DNA from: a virus
DNA: 64,000 bases
Reading direction: 5' to 3' (one strand)
IMG/VR virus record: IMGVR_UViG_3300020735_000007
Location: 36,877 to 100,876 of that record
A program made the position numbers and the translations under genes. Numbering within the stretch: position 1 is the first letter of the stretch; every line of letters starts with the position of its first letter. This document shows positions 7,459 through 13,045 of this stretch, one piece after another. Below the pieces are notes generated by a model that made no database searches, was not told where the DNA came from, and saw nothing but the letters and a program-made list of their open reading frames with translations.

Positions 7459-7974
7459 TCAGTCCCACAGTCCTGAAAATTCTTCTTTGAAGATCTTCAT
7501 CCCAACTTCCCAACGAGTCTCTTTGTCAGCTATCCATACTTTGTATTCAGGAGTGTTGTAGTCAGGCATCCCTTCTTCTGAAAGCATCTCATACATGGCT
7601 TCAAAACCACTAACCATAACAATCAGTTGCTCCTGGTATTCTTCAGAAGTAGTTCCGAAAGGACAACCGTGATGGGTTTCCGTAAAATCAGCAGCCATCT
7701 CATGAAGAAGATAGGCCAATGTGTCGTTCATGTTCCAGAGATCCACATCGGCGTAGCCTCTGGTCATTCTCTGCCATTTGATAGAGAAGAACTGTGTATA
7801 ATTATGAAGAGTGAACCAATGTAACCACCAGCGAGAGCAAAACAAACGCCAGCTAGATGGGAAAATTGGGTACCAGAATCTGTAACTGTATGGTTTCTCC
7901 AATTTTTTACGAGAGAAAGATTGTCTCTTAGCATATTCAGTATTCACTGCTTGAATGAAATCCTTGGTTGGCAT
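7459..7974 (-). CDS. Conserved phage hypothetical protein
   Basis: The product is 171 residues from the ATG at 7974, which follows AGGAGAAGGA. A longer in-frame extension lacks an SD and would cross the structured region upstream. The centre has RMTRGYADVDLWNMNDTLAYLLHEMAADF, a pattern ('RG..D.D.W..d.yLa...') that I associate with an uncharacterised protein common in phages. It is rich in Trp and aromatic residues. No enzymatic motif is visible. Confidence 0.65.
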   Translation of the reverse strand: MPTKDFIQAVNTEYAKRQSFSRKKLEKPYSYRFWYPIFPSSWRLFCSRWWLHWFTLHNYTQFFSIKWQRMTRGYADVDLWNMNDTLAYLLHEMAADFTETHHGCPFGTTSEEYQEQLIVMVSGFEAMYEMLSEEGMPDYNTPEYKVWIADKETRWEVGMKIFKEEFSGLWD

Positions 7975-8005
7975 TCCTTCTCCTATAAGCGTTAATACTG
8001 AAAAG

Positions 8006-8123
8006 TTTGCGGGTTTAGATAAGCTAGCTAGACTTTCTAATTTTGCCGGGATGGAGAGGGTGCTTCCCTCTTGGCCCACACGTTACGACTGTCTCTGTTC
8101 ATTTCTGAGTTAAGACCCGCAAA
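8006..8123 (-). ncRNA. Structured leader or RNA element
   Basis: TTTGCGGGT (8006-8014) pairs perfectly with ACCCGCAAA (8115-8123), enclosing a GAGGG/CCCTC hairpin. No ORF covers the stretch. It lies directly upstream of the gene starting at 7974, so it may be a 5' leader or a separate small RNA. Confidence 0.3.
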
Positions 8124-8128
8124 TTTGT

Positions 8129-8323
8129 TTATTTTTTACTAAAAATATACAAGAATAAAAGAAGAATGCTGCAAAGAGAACCTATCGTAGTTAAGATTCC
8201 CCATAATTTCATAGCTCTACGCACACGAATAGCTTCTTTAGCAGCAAACGTGATTCTTTTTTCAAACTCTAAGTGAGCTTTTGCTATCATTTTTTCTTCG
8301 ACTGACCTTCTTATCTGAGTCAT
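8129..8323 (-). CDS. Small single-pass membrane protein
   Basis: The 64-residue product has a charged N-terminal helix (residues 1-38) and one C-terminal membrane segment LWGILTTIGSLCSILLLFLY (about 40-59), followed by a short SKK tail. The layout fits a tail-anchored inner-membrane protein; an accessory lysis role is only one possibility. An SD-like AGAGGT lies nine bases before the start. Confidence 0.55.
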   Translation of the reverse strand: MTQIRRSVEEKMIAKAHLEFEKRITFAAKEAIRVRRAMKLWGILTTIGSLCSILLLFLYIFSKK

Positions 8324-8371
8324 TTTAAAGTGACCTCTACTAGTAGATCAGAAGTCGAAAATATCAAAAAT

Positions 8372-8456
8372 TGGTGGATGAGGGTGGACTTGAACCACCG
8401 ACCTTCTAAGATGAACTCAATCACCACTAGATGCTCTTTCTCTGAGCTACTCACCC
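8372..8456 (-). tRNA. tRNA with a 17-nt anticodon loop (identity unclear)
   Basis: The geometry is canonical except for the anticodon loop: acceptor GGGTGAG/CTCATCC, D stem GCTC/GAGC, anticodon stem TCTAG/TTAGA, 5-nt variable loop, T arm GGTGG-TTCAAGT-CCACC, discriminator A and encoded CCA. The anticodon loop (8410-8426) is 17 nt instead of 7, and the D loop lacks the usual GG. An amino acid cannot be assigned. It may carry a short intervening sequence or be decaying. Confidence 0.6.
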
Positions 8457-8463
8457 TTGAAAT

Positions 8464-8581
8464 TGGTGCCCGAAGCGGGAGTCGAACCCGCAAACCATGG
8501 ATTTTGGGTGTGACTACCTCCATCCACCTACATTAGAGGAGTCGATAAGTCCATTGCATATGCCAATTCTGCTATTCGGGC
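8464..8581 (-). tRNA. tRNA with a 48-nt anticodon loop (intervening sequence?)
   Basis: The acceptor GCCCGAA pairs perfectly with TTCGGGC, followed by A and CCA. The D arm is GCA...TGC with GG, the anticodon stem ATGGA/TCCAT is perfect, the variable loop is 5 nt and the T arm is GCGGG-TTCGACT-CCCGC. The anticodon loop is 48 nt, about 41 nt too long, and contains its own stem GACT(A)CCTC-like pairing. The insert is far too short for a group I intron. Removing it could leave more than one anticodon, so identity is left open. Confidence 0.6.
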
Positions 8582-8633
8582 GTTGTAAAAGAAAAGGTAA
8601 ACAAACTTTCCAATGTAATATGGAGGGTTTACC

Positions 8634-9329
8634 ATGAAAATAAGAAGCTATACAGAAGAACAATTTAAAGAAGTTGTAGCAAACTCATTAAGTATCCGTC
8701 AAGTGCTGCTAACTTTAAATTTAGCAGGAAGCGGGGGAGCTTACTTAGGATTCAAAAGAGCCGTGGAAGAGTGGAATGTGGATACCTCTCATTTCACTGG
8801 TCAACTTTGGAGCAAGGGAAGAAAATTTGAACCAAAAAGAGATATTCAAGACTATTTATCTAATAAATTCACCATTCAATCGTTTAAACTAAAAAATAGA
8901 TTGTTCCAGGAAGGTATATTTAGAAGAGAGTGTTCTGTTTGTAACCTTACAGAATGGAACGGAGAAGAGGCCCCCCTTGAATTAGATCATATAGATGGCA
9001 ACCCTCAGAATAATCTTATTTCTAATCTCAGAATTATTTGCCCTAACTGTCATGCTCAAACTGTGAATCATGCTGGAAGAAATAAACGTAAGACACCAAA
9101 AATGATAAAAATGACAAAAGAGCAAAAGGTGCATAAAGTGTGTGTCTGTGGAAAAATTATTAGCCCAAGAGCTAATAATTGCGTTTTGTGTTCAAGAGCA
9201 ACTTCCCCAAAAATTCAATGGCCCTCAAAAGAAGAGATATTGAATAAACTAAAAATTTCTAACTTCACAGCATTAGCCAAAGAGCTTGGGGTGTCTGATA
9301 ATGCTATCAGAAAATACTTGAAAAGATGA
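8634..9329 (+). CDS. HNH homing endonuclease (free-standing)
   Basis: This 231-residue protein is on the strand opposite to its neighbours and has SD GGAGGG. The HNH core lies at about 100-150: CSVCNLTEWNG, then LELDHIDGN, NLRIICPNCHAQT, giving the His-Asn-His metal site plus two CxxC zinc pairs. A second Cys-rich knuckle (CVCGK...CVLC) and a C-terminal HTH (ALAKELGVSDNAIRKYLK) follow. That domain mix is typical of phage homing endonucleases, which cut and spread to intronless or empty alleles. It sits between an intervening-sequence tRNA and tRNA-Leu, as expected of a mobile gene that has invaded a tRNA cluster. Confidence 0.9.
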   Translation: MKIRSYTEEQFKEVVANSLSIRQVLLTLNLAGSGGAYLGFKRAVEEWNVDTSHFTGQLWSKGRKFEPKRDIQDYLSNKFTIQSFKLKNRLFQEGIFRRECSVCNLTEWNGEEAPLELDHIDGNPQNNLISNLRIICPNCHAQTVNHAGRNKRKTPKMIKMTKEQKVHKVCVCGKIISPRANNCVLCSRATSPKIQWPSKEEILNKLKISNFTALAKELGVSDNAIRKYLKR

Positions 9330-9333
9330 TTGT

Positions 9334-9424
9334 TGGTAGCCCCACCCGGAATCGAACCGGGACGCTACTGTTATTTCGCATTGGAATTTGAAGCCAACGT
9401 GTCTACCAATTTCACCATGGGGCC
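9334..9424 (-). tRNA. tRNA-Leu (anticodon CAA)
   Basis: This is a class II tRNA with acceptor GGCCCCA/TGGGGCT, the D arm typical of tRNA-Leu (GTGAAATTGGTAGACAC), anticodon loop TTCAAAT giving CAA, a long variable arm and T arm CCCGG-TTCGATT-CCGGG, with encoded CCA. Confidence 0.93.
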
Positions 9425-9429
9425 ATAAG

Positions 9430-9655
9430 CCAGCTTTTTAGCAGGAAGCTGGAAACTGTTCACCATTAACGTGTTCCAACCCCTTCATTATAACAGTCTA
9501 GTAAGACTTGGGGTGGTATCTTGGTAGAAATGGAGCTGCTGAGAATCGGATATACCGATTGGGAGAATGCACAATGCCTTTTATCATGTTTTCACAGCAT
9601 TCATCCCACTGAGGCGATGCAGATACAAATCCTTCAGGATTCAACAACTCAGCGA
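9430..9655. other. Hairpin-rich intergenic stretch between two tRNAs
   Basis: This 226-bp gap has no ORF but several perfect short stems: CCAGCTT (9430-9436) with AAGCTGG (9446-9452), AGTCT/AGACT (9495-9508), AATCGG/CCGATT (9544-9560) and AATCC/GGATT (9628-9641). It may be processed tRNA spacer or a further structured RNA. No cloverleaf was found. Confidence 0.3.
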
Positions 9656-9661
9656 CATTGA

Positions 9662-9735
9662 TGGTTAGGGCGACAGGACTTGAACCTGTAAGGGAACCTT
9701 CAAAGGGTTCTGGTTTACCATTAGCCTACACCCCA
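9662..9735 (-). tRNA. tRNA-Gln (anticodon TTG)
   Basis: Acceptor TGGGGTG pairs with CGCCCTA (the T1-A72 pair is characteristic of tRNA-Gln), the anticodon arm GAACC-CTTTGAA-GGTTC is perfect and gives TTG, and T arm ACAGG-TTCAAGT-CCTGT and CCA are present. Confidence 0.93.
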
Positions 9736-9741
9736 CTTGTG

Positions 9742-9879
9742 TTACTTCCTGCTAGCCCCCCTTCTCTGCAACTCAAAACGAGCCGCAGCGTGAAGAAGAG
9801 AGCCACTACTGATGACCGACTGCAACTGCTCATCGGACATCTTTTGCACAGACTTGCTGTGCTTTGCTGATTGGGCCAT
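9742..9879 (-). CDS. Small hypothetical protein, 45 aa, structure-controlled
   Basis: The product begins MAQSAKHSKSVQKMSDEQLQ and ends in a basic helix (LQRRGASRK). The middle, MSDEQL...SGSLLHAAARFEL, looks like one or two amphipathic helices. The SD GGAGGT is ideal but is buried in the 3' arm of a near-perfect hairpin (9885-9910). A five-codon leader ORF ends just before that hairpin. It lies between tRNA-Gln and the large RNA candidate. The family is not recognised. Confidence 0.65.
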   Translation of the reverse strand: MAQSAKHSKSVQKMSDEQLQSVISSGSLLHAAARFELQRRGASRK

Positions 9880-9884
9880 AAGGC

Positions 9885-9910
9885 ACCTCCAAACGTTAAG
9901 CGTTGGAGGT
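9885..9910 (-). promoter_or_regulatory. SD-sequestering hairpin
   Basis: The segment 9901-9910 pairs with 9885-9895 (ten pairs with one bulged base) around a 5-nt loop. The 3' arm on the minus strand contains the GGAGGT SD for the 45-aa gene starting at 9879. Confidence 0.5.
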
Positions 9911-9913
9911 TAT

Positions 9914-9931
9914 TCAGGTGAAACGACTCAT
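9914..9931 (-). other. Possible leader peptide ORF (MSRFT)
   Basis: ATG at 9931 follows ATAGGAGCAATAC, and the ORF ends with TGA at 9914-9916, four bases before the hairpin that hides the next SD. Ribosomes finishing here could affect folding of the hairpin. That this is a real leader peptide is an inference. Confidence 0.35.
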
Positions 9932-9984
9932 GTATTGCTCCTATGTGTGTTAATACCCAATTTTTAGAAAAATAAACGTAGCGG

Positions 9985-10570
9985 AAAGATTTGTCTTGGG
10001 TTTCTCTGTTATGGGCTTCATGTAATCACGGTCCCCCATTTTCTCCGTCCCAAGTATCCGTTACGATTACCCATTCAACTTCTTTGCATCAATCAGCTTG
10101 GTTCTGGATTGTTAGTTCCCTATCGTTTCAGGAACAAGTAGCCGTTTTCTCCAGCTTACCGTGAATGGGACCAGTAAGAAACGTGTTAGTCGGATGGTGA
10201 GTTCTCGTTTGAGTCTTGTTGACCTCTCCCCCACTGTCATTTTGCTCATTTCAGCCTCTCAACTGAAACATCCGACCTTAGATTTTTTTGGGTGGTTGCC
10301 GATCTATCAACTTCCTTTCTCATCGCCAGCCCTTACGAGTTATGGCACCCTGATTTACATCCCTGGTCTTCATGCCTGTCCAGGGTGAGTCTTGGATTTT
10401 GCAGCGTAGTTCCTGTGACCGGGAGCTTACAACGTGCCTCCCTCAGTGTAGCACCAAGATACTTTTTGGAGTTTTACGAGTTGCTCCAGGTGGCTTTGCG
10501 AAGGCTCCTGACTAGCTAGCGGCTAGGTCGCAAACCTGCTCATTTGCTATCGCGCTAGTTCTCGTCCAGT
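9985..10570 (-). ncRNA. Large structured non-coding RNA candidate (GOLLD/ROOL-like context)
   Basis: No convincing ORF covers this stretch on either strand. Many complementary segments are visible: GTAATC/GATTAC (10022-10027 with 10065-10070), GTTCC/GGAAC (10115-10119 with 10131-10135), an 8-bp stem 10189-10196 with 10269-10276 enclosing TTTCAG/CTGAAA, CACCCTG/CAGGGTG (10346-10352 with 10381-10387), GGGAG/CTCCC (10421-10442) and TTTGCGA/TCGCAAA (10495-10501 with 10528-10534). Size, location between tRNAs, and phage setting resemble the large ornate RNAs GOLLD and ROOL. I could not match a consensus by eye. Strand is inferred from flanking tRNAs. Confidence 0.5.
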
Positions 10571-10643
10571 TTCACAAAAGCAAGCCATTGACCTTTACAA
10601 CATGGCGTTATTCCCGACAAAAGGGAGGTCTGTTGTTTCTCCT

Positions 10644-11216
10644 TCACTTTTTGCTTTTGTGCTGCTGTGTACTGGAAAATGCTGCTGGGTCACTATCTCT
10701 AGCAACGATCTCTTCAAGAACTTTCTGAACTCTAATCATTTTAAGATTCTTTTGTTTATTATTTTCATGCCTACCTCTCCAAGTTGGAGTTTGACTATGG
10801 CAGTTTGGGCACAGACCCTCAAGATTTTCTCTTGAATCATCATTGTTGTTCCCATTTTTATGATCTACTTCTAGAGTAATTGGAAGGCCAAACCAAGAAT
10901 CAATCTTACATCTATTACATTTCAACTCTTGTTCAACAATAACTCTGGCTCTTTTAGAATCCCAAGCCAAGTCTTCAAACTTTTTGGAAAACAGGTAATC
11001 AAATCTGGTGGTTCTCTTTTCTCTCATTTTATCTAGTTTATCTTTTAGTCTTACAAGTTCCTCTTCAGTTAAAGAAGCATGAAACTCTTTATTTTTTAAT
11101 GATTTGAGTTTTTTACTCTCTTCACTAAAATTTTGAGAATTTCTACATTTTAAGCTACAGAAGCTCTTTAGCCCTTTTCCTGGAGTGAACTCTGCCCCAC
11201 ATTTTTTACATTGCAT
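10644..11216 (-). CDS. HNH homing endonuclease
   Basis: The 190-residue protein opens with a zinc finger CKKCGAEF...FCSLKC (3-24), then a charged helical linker, and ends with the HNH core at about 105-150: CNRCKIDSWFG, LEVDHKNGNN, NLEGLCPNCHSQT. The His-Asn-His residues and the CxxC pairs are intact, so it is probably active. SD GAGGT precedes the start. It lies between a tRNA-like gene and the large RNA candidate, which suggests invasion of the RNA island. Confidence 0.9.
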   Translation of the reverse strand: MQCKKCGAEFTPGKGLKSFCSLKCRNSQNFSEESKKLKSLKNKEFHASLTEEELVRLKDKLDKMREKRTTRFDYLFSKKFEDLAWDSKRARVIVEQELKCNRCKIDSWFGLPITLEVDHKNGNNNDDSRENLEGLCPNCHSQTPTWRGRHENNKQKNLKMIRVQKVLEEIVARDSDPAAFSSTQQHKSKK

Positions 11217-11268
11217 ACGAACCTCATTAATTATGAATCAGAAAGTCTAGAAGTTCGATTCCTTATTT

Positions 11269-11371
11269 TGGTACGCCCACCTGGATTTGAACCAAGACAC
11301 TCCGCACATCTAGCGGCTACCTTTCGGTGGTTGGGTATAGGCCAACTGTTCTACCATTAAACTATAGGCGC
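11269..11371 (-). tRNA. tRNA-Ile-like (anticodon TAT) with a 33-nt variable region
   Basis: Acceptor GCGCCTA/TGGGCGT, D stem GTTT/GAAC with GG in the loop, anticodon arm GTTGG-CCTATAC-CCAAC, T arm CTTGG-TTCAAAT-CCAGG, discriminator A and CCA are all present. The anticodon would be TAT, but position 33 is C instead of U. The variable region is 33 nt with ACC-GAAA-GGT and CCGC/GCGG hairpins, unlike tRNA-Ile. It is either an unusual tRNA or a degraded one. Confidence 0.6.
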
Positions 11372-11377
11372 ATTGAA

Positions 11378-11467
11378 TGGTCCTCCCCACGGGAGTTGAA
11401 CCCGCTATTCCTTACGGAAGGTGACTTAAAAGGCCACTGCCATCACCGTGTGGCAAAGGGAGGGAGG
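11378..11467 (-). tRNA. tRNA-like gene, class II shape with TTT anticodon
   Basis: Acceptor CCTCCCT pairs with GGGGAGG (one wobble), anticodon arm GTGGC-CTTTTAA-GTCAC gives TTT (Lys), a 15-nt variable arm folds as TTCC-GTAA-GGAA, and T arm GCGGG-TTCAACT-CCCGT and CCA are present. The acceptor-to-D linker is about five nt instead of two. A long variable arm is not expected in tRNA-Lys, so identity is uncertain. Confidence 0.55.
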
Positions 11468-11559
11468 AATCTTACTGGACAGGCCCTATGTCTGCATAAC
11501 TTTTGGCATCCGGTCTACCGAATGAACCATACCCTGTTGCTTACAGGAATCAGTAAGAG

Positions 11560-11745
11560 TTAAAAATTCACCGTCATGTGCTGATATCCACTAGCTCCAC
11601 TTATGCACCTACTTCAACCGGGAAGGTCGAGCAGTCTGGAGTTACGGTTGGGTGGACTAATTAGTGAATGCTAGAGAACGCGACTCTCTTTAGCTAGACG
11701 CAAAACATCAGCGATTTAGGTGCGAATTAGCGCACCAAGCAAAAT
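11560..11745 (-). ncRNA. Structured RNA candidate with a possible pseudoknot
   Basis: TCCAC (11587-11591) pairs with GTGGA (11652-11656), CTCCA (11595-11599) with TGGAG (11637-11641), and CAACC (11615-11619) with GGTTG (11646-11650), the last two crossing as a pseudoknot. GGTGCG/CGCACC (11719-11736) forms a separate 6-bp hairpin. No ORF is present, and two promoters lie just upstream. Confidence 0.35.
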
Positions 11746-11774
11746 TTATTACACTTATCATATAATGTTGTCAA
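11746..11774 (-). promoter_or_regulatory. Possible promoter for the RNA island
   Basis: A perfect minus-strand TTGACA (11769-11774) is followed after 17 bp by TAATAA (11746-11751). The -10 is a weak match. Confidence 0.35.
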
Positions 11775-11812
11775 GGAATGAGTGCTGCACCCTGATGCTG
11801 CCCTCTGTATGT

Positions 11813-11843
11813 ATTATACTCAAAGTCTGAAAATTTGTGGCAG
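11813..11843 (-). promoter_or_regulatory. Promoter, TTGCCA-19-TATAAT type, driving the RNA island
   Basis: CTGCCA (11838-11843), 19 bp, TATAAT (11813-11818) with G before the -10. It begins right after the stop of the small membrane protein gene and points at a stretch without protein genes, so its product is probably the structured RNA and tRNA transcript. Confidence 0.65.
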
Positions 11844-11844
11844 T

Positions 11845-12018
11845 TTATTTTTGATTTTCTTCTATCAGGAGTTGGTCCGAACGATGCTGATGGGTCAAAC
11901 TCTCAATAAACAGAAGCCTTTTTTGAAGAAAATGAACATTGACAAGAAGAATAATGATAGAAGCAATCTCAATCGTCTGCCAAGGGTTCTCTAACATCTT
12001 CTGATAAAAAGAAATCAT
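11845..12018 (-). CDS. Small membrane protein coupled to the lysin, holin candidate
   Basis: The 57-residue product begins MISFYQKMLENPWQTIE, has one hydrophobic segment IASIIILLVNVHF (about 18-30) and a charged C-terminal half (LQKRLLF...LLIEENQK). Its ATG overlaps the stop codon of the GH46-like lysin gene (ATGA), so the two are translationally coupled. A short, single-membrane-span protein next to a lysin fits a holin or lysis accessory protein, but size and context are the only evidence. The five-promoter motif starts two bases after its stop. Confidence 0.6.
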   Translation of the reverse strand: MISFYQKMLENPWQTIEIASIIILLVNVHFLQKRLLFIESLTHQHRSDQLLIEENQK

Positions 12019-12689
12019 AAAACGTCCTGTTCAGTAATTATATATCTCTGAGAGAAAACATTCAAGGGTAAACCCAATTTCCAGTTGTTCGCGTCAATGA
12101 AACTTTGAATGACATTCATTCTATATACTGTTCCAACCGTAGTAGTCCTGGAAGAAAGCCAAATCTTACGAGCCGCTACATATTGACGGACCCATTCCCA
12201 CTGATTAAGATCTTGGGCCTTCATAAACGAAATCACCGAATGCAATCCACCTTGAACCGTTGAGTCTAAGATTGTGAGAACTCCTAGAGGTTCTGTAATA
12301 CCCATCTGAGCGGCTCTTCCTTTGGCTGTATCAAGAAATTGAGAAGCGAAAAAATTTTTCTGGGTAGTCATCATAATAGGATCAGCGGCGGCTTCCTTGA
12401 ATTGATTTCGGAATGTCACCACATCAATTTTGGTCGGATCAGGTATTTTTGAAGTAGCTGAATCGATAAAAGGGGAATCAATATGAGAACCTCCTGCAAG
12501 CTGATAAGCGGTCAATAACTTACCCATAGTCCCAGAAAGAAAGGAGGCCATGAGTAATCCCCCAGAAAGTTCATGAGTATTTGGATTAAAGTAAGTCTGA
12601 CCAAAGAGATTGGGTCTACCATTCTCAAATGTTTCAACTACCGCAAGCATAGTTAAATCAGTTATTGTTAGATTCGCTATCGTGGTCAT
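12015..12689 (-). CDS. GH46/chitosanase-like glycoside hydrolase, probable endolysin
   Basis: From the ATG at 12689, which has AGAAAGG eight bases upstream, the product is 224 residues. A longer start at 12716 is possible. The N-terminal part reads LTITDLTMLAVVETFENGRP and then ELSGGLLMASFLSG, the pattern of proteins annotated as glycoside hydrolase family 46 chitosanases ('A...tFE.G.p...y........L..G......SG'). The Glu residues 19 and 22 are candidates for the catalytic acid. Proteins of this kind are used by some phages to hydrolyse the cell wall. It overlaps the preceding gene by about 30 bases and is coupled to a small membrane protein, consistent with a lysis cassette. No signal peptide is visible. 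Confidence 0.65.
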   Translation of the reverse strand: MTTIANLTITDLTMLAVVETFENGRPNLFGQTYFNPNTHELSGGLLMASFLSGTMGKLLTAYQLAGGSHIDSPFIDSATSKIPDPTKIDVVTFRNQFKEAAADPIMMTTQKNFFASQFLDTAKGRAAQMGITEPLGVLTILDSTVQGGLHSVISFMKAQDLNQWEWVRQYVAARKIWLSSRTTTVGTVYRMNVIQSFIDANNWKLGLPLNVFSQRYIITEQDVL

Positions 12690-13035
12690 ATTTGGGGCCT
12701 TTCTTAAAGCAGTCATCGCAAAGAGTCGAGAGCCAACCCCTTCGATTTCTCAGAGAACCCGCTGCGCCACAAGTTTCACAAATGATAAAGGATTTATCTT
12801 CTGCGGCAGAAATGAGTTTGTAGGCTTTTTCGGAGGTCTTCTGACTCTTAGCGTCTACATAGAAACGCAAACCACCAAATTTTTCTTTTACTTGCACAAC
12901 TTTGATATTTAATTTACTAAGATCAAAGCATAATTGTTCTATAAGATCTCGCCAACCATCTCCAACACCAAAGTTGTAAGGATAAATGTCTTTAAACATA
13001 GGATATTTAATTTTTAGATCTGAAATCCAAGTCAT
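12658..13035 (-). CDS. Conserved phage zinc-ribbon hypothetical protein
   Basis: I chose the ATG at 13035 (125 residues) because it follows AAGGG and removes a long overlap with the hemerythrin gene. The protein has a GDGWRDLIEQL segment, VVQVKEKFGGLRFYVDA at about residue 52-67, and a C-terminal CETCG...GWLSTLCDDC four-Cys site. The 'KEKFGgLRFY...CE.CG...GW..TlC..C' pattern is common in phage and bacterial proteins of unknown function. Confidence 0.75.
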   Translation of the reverse strand: MTWISDLKIKYPMFKDIYPYNFGVGDGWRDLIEQLCFDLSKLNIKVVQVKEKFGGLRFYVDAKSQKTSEKAYKLISAAEDKSFIICETCGAAGSLRNRRGWLSTLCDDCFKKGPKYDHDSESNNN

Positions 13036-13045
13036 TGGTAAACCC

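Noticed and set aside
10161-10519. Two overlapping plus-strand reading frames of about 75 codons inside the RNA island
   Set aside because: Neither has an SD; amino acid composition is unlike a protein, and the region folds into many complementary st ems on both strands.
9985-10640. Group I or group II intron, tmRNA or RNase P RNA in the gene-free stretch
   Set aside because: I could not find a group II domain V hairpin, a group I core, the tmRNA tRNA-like ends or the conserved RNase P segments by eye, and no exon is split around it.
11470-11540. A further tRNA or T-armless tRNA
   Set aside because: A D-arm-like segment and complementary ends ACAGGG...GCCTGT exist, but no T arm and no clear anticodon loop are present.
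11782-11994. A 70-codon plus-strand reading frame
   Set aside because: The minus strand here encodes a coupled membrane protein with a stop that matches the promoter start; the plus frame has no SD and an unlikely composition.
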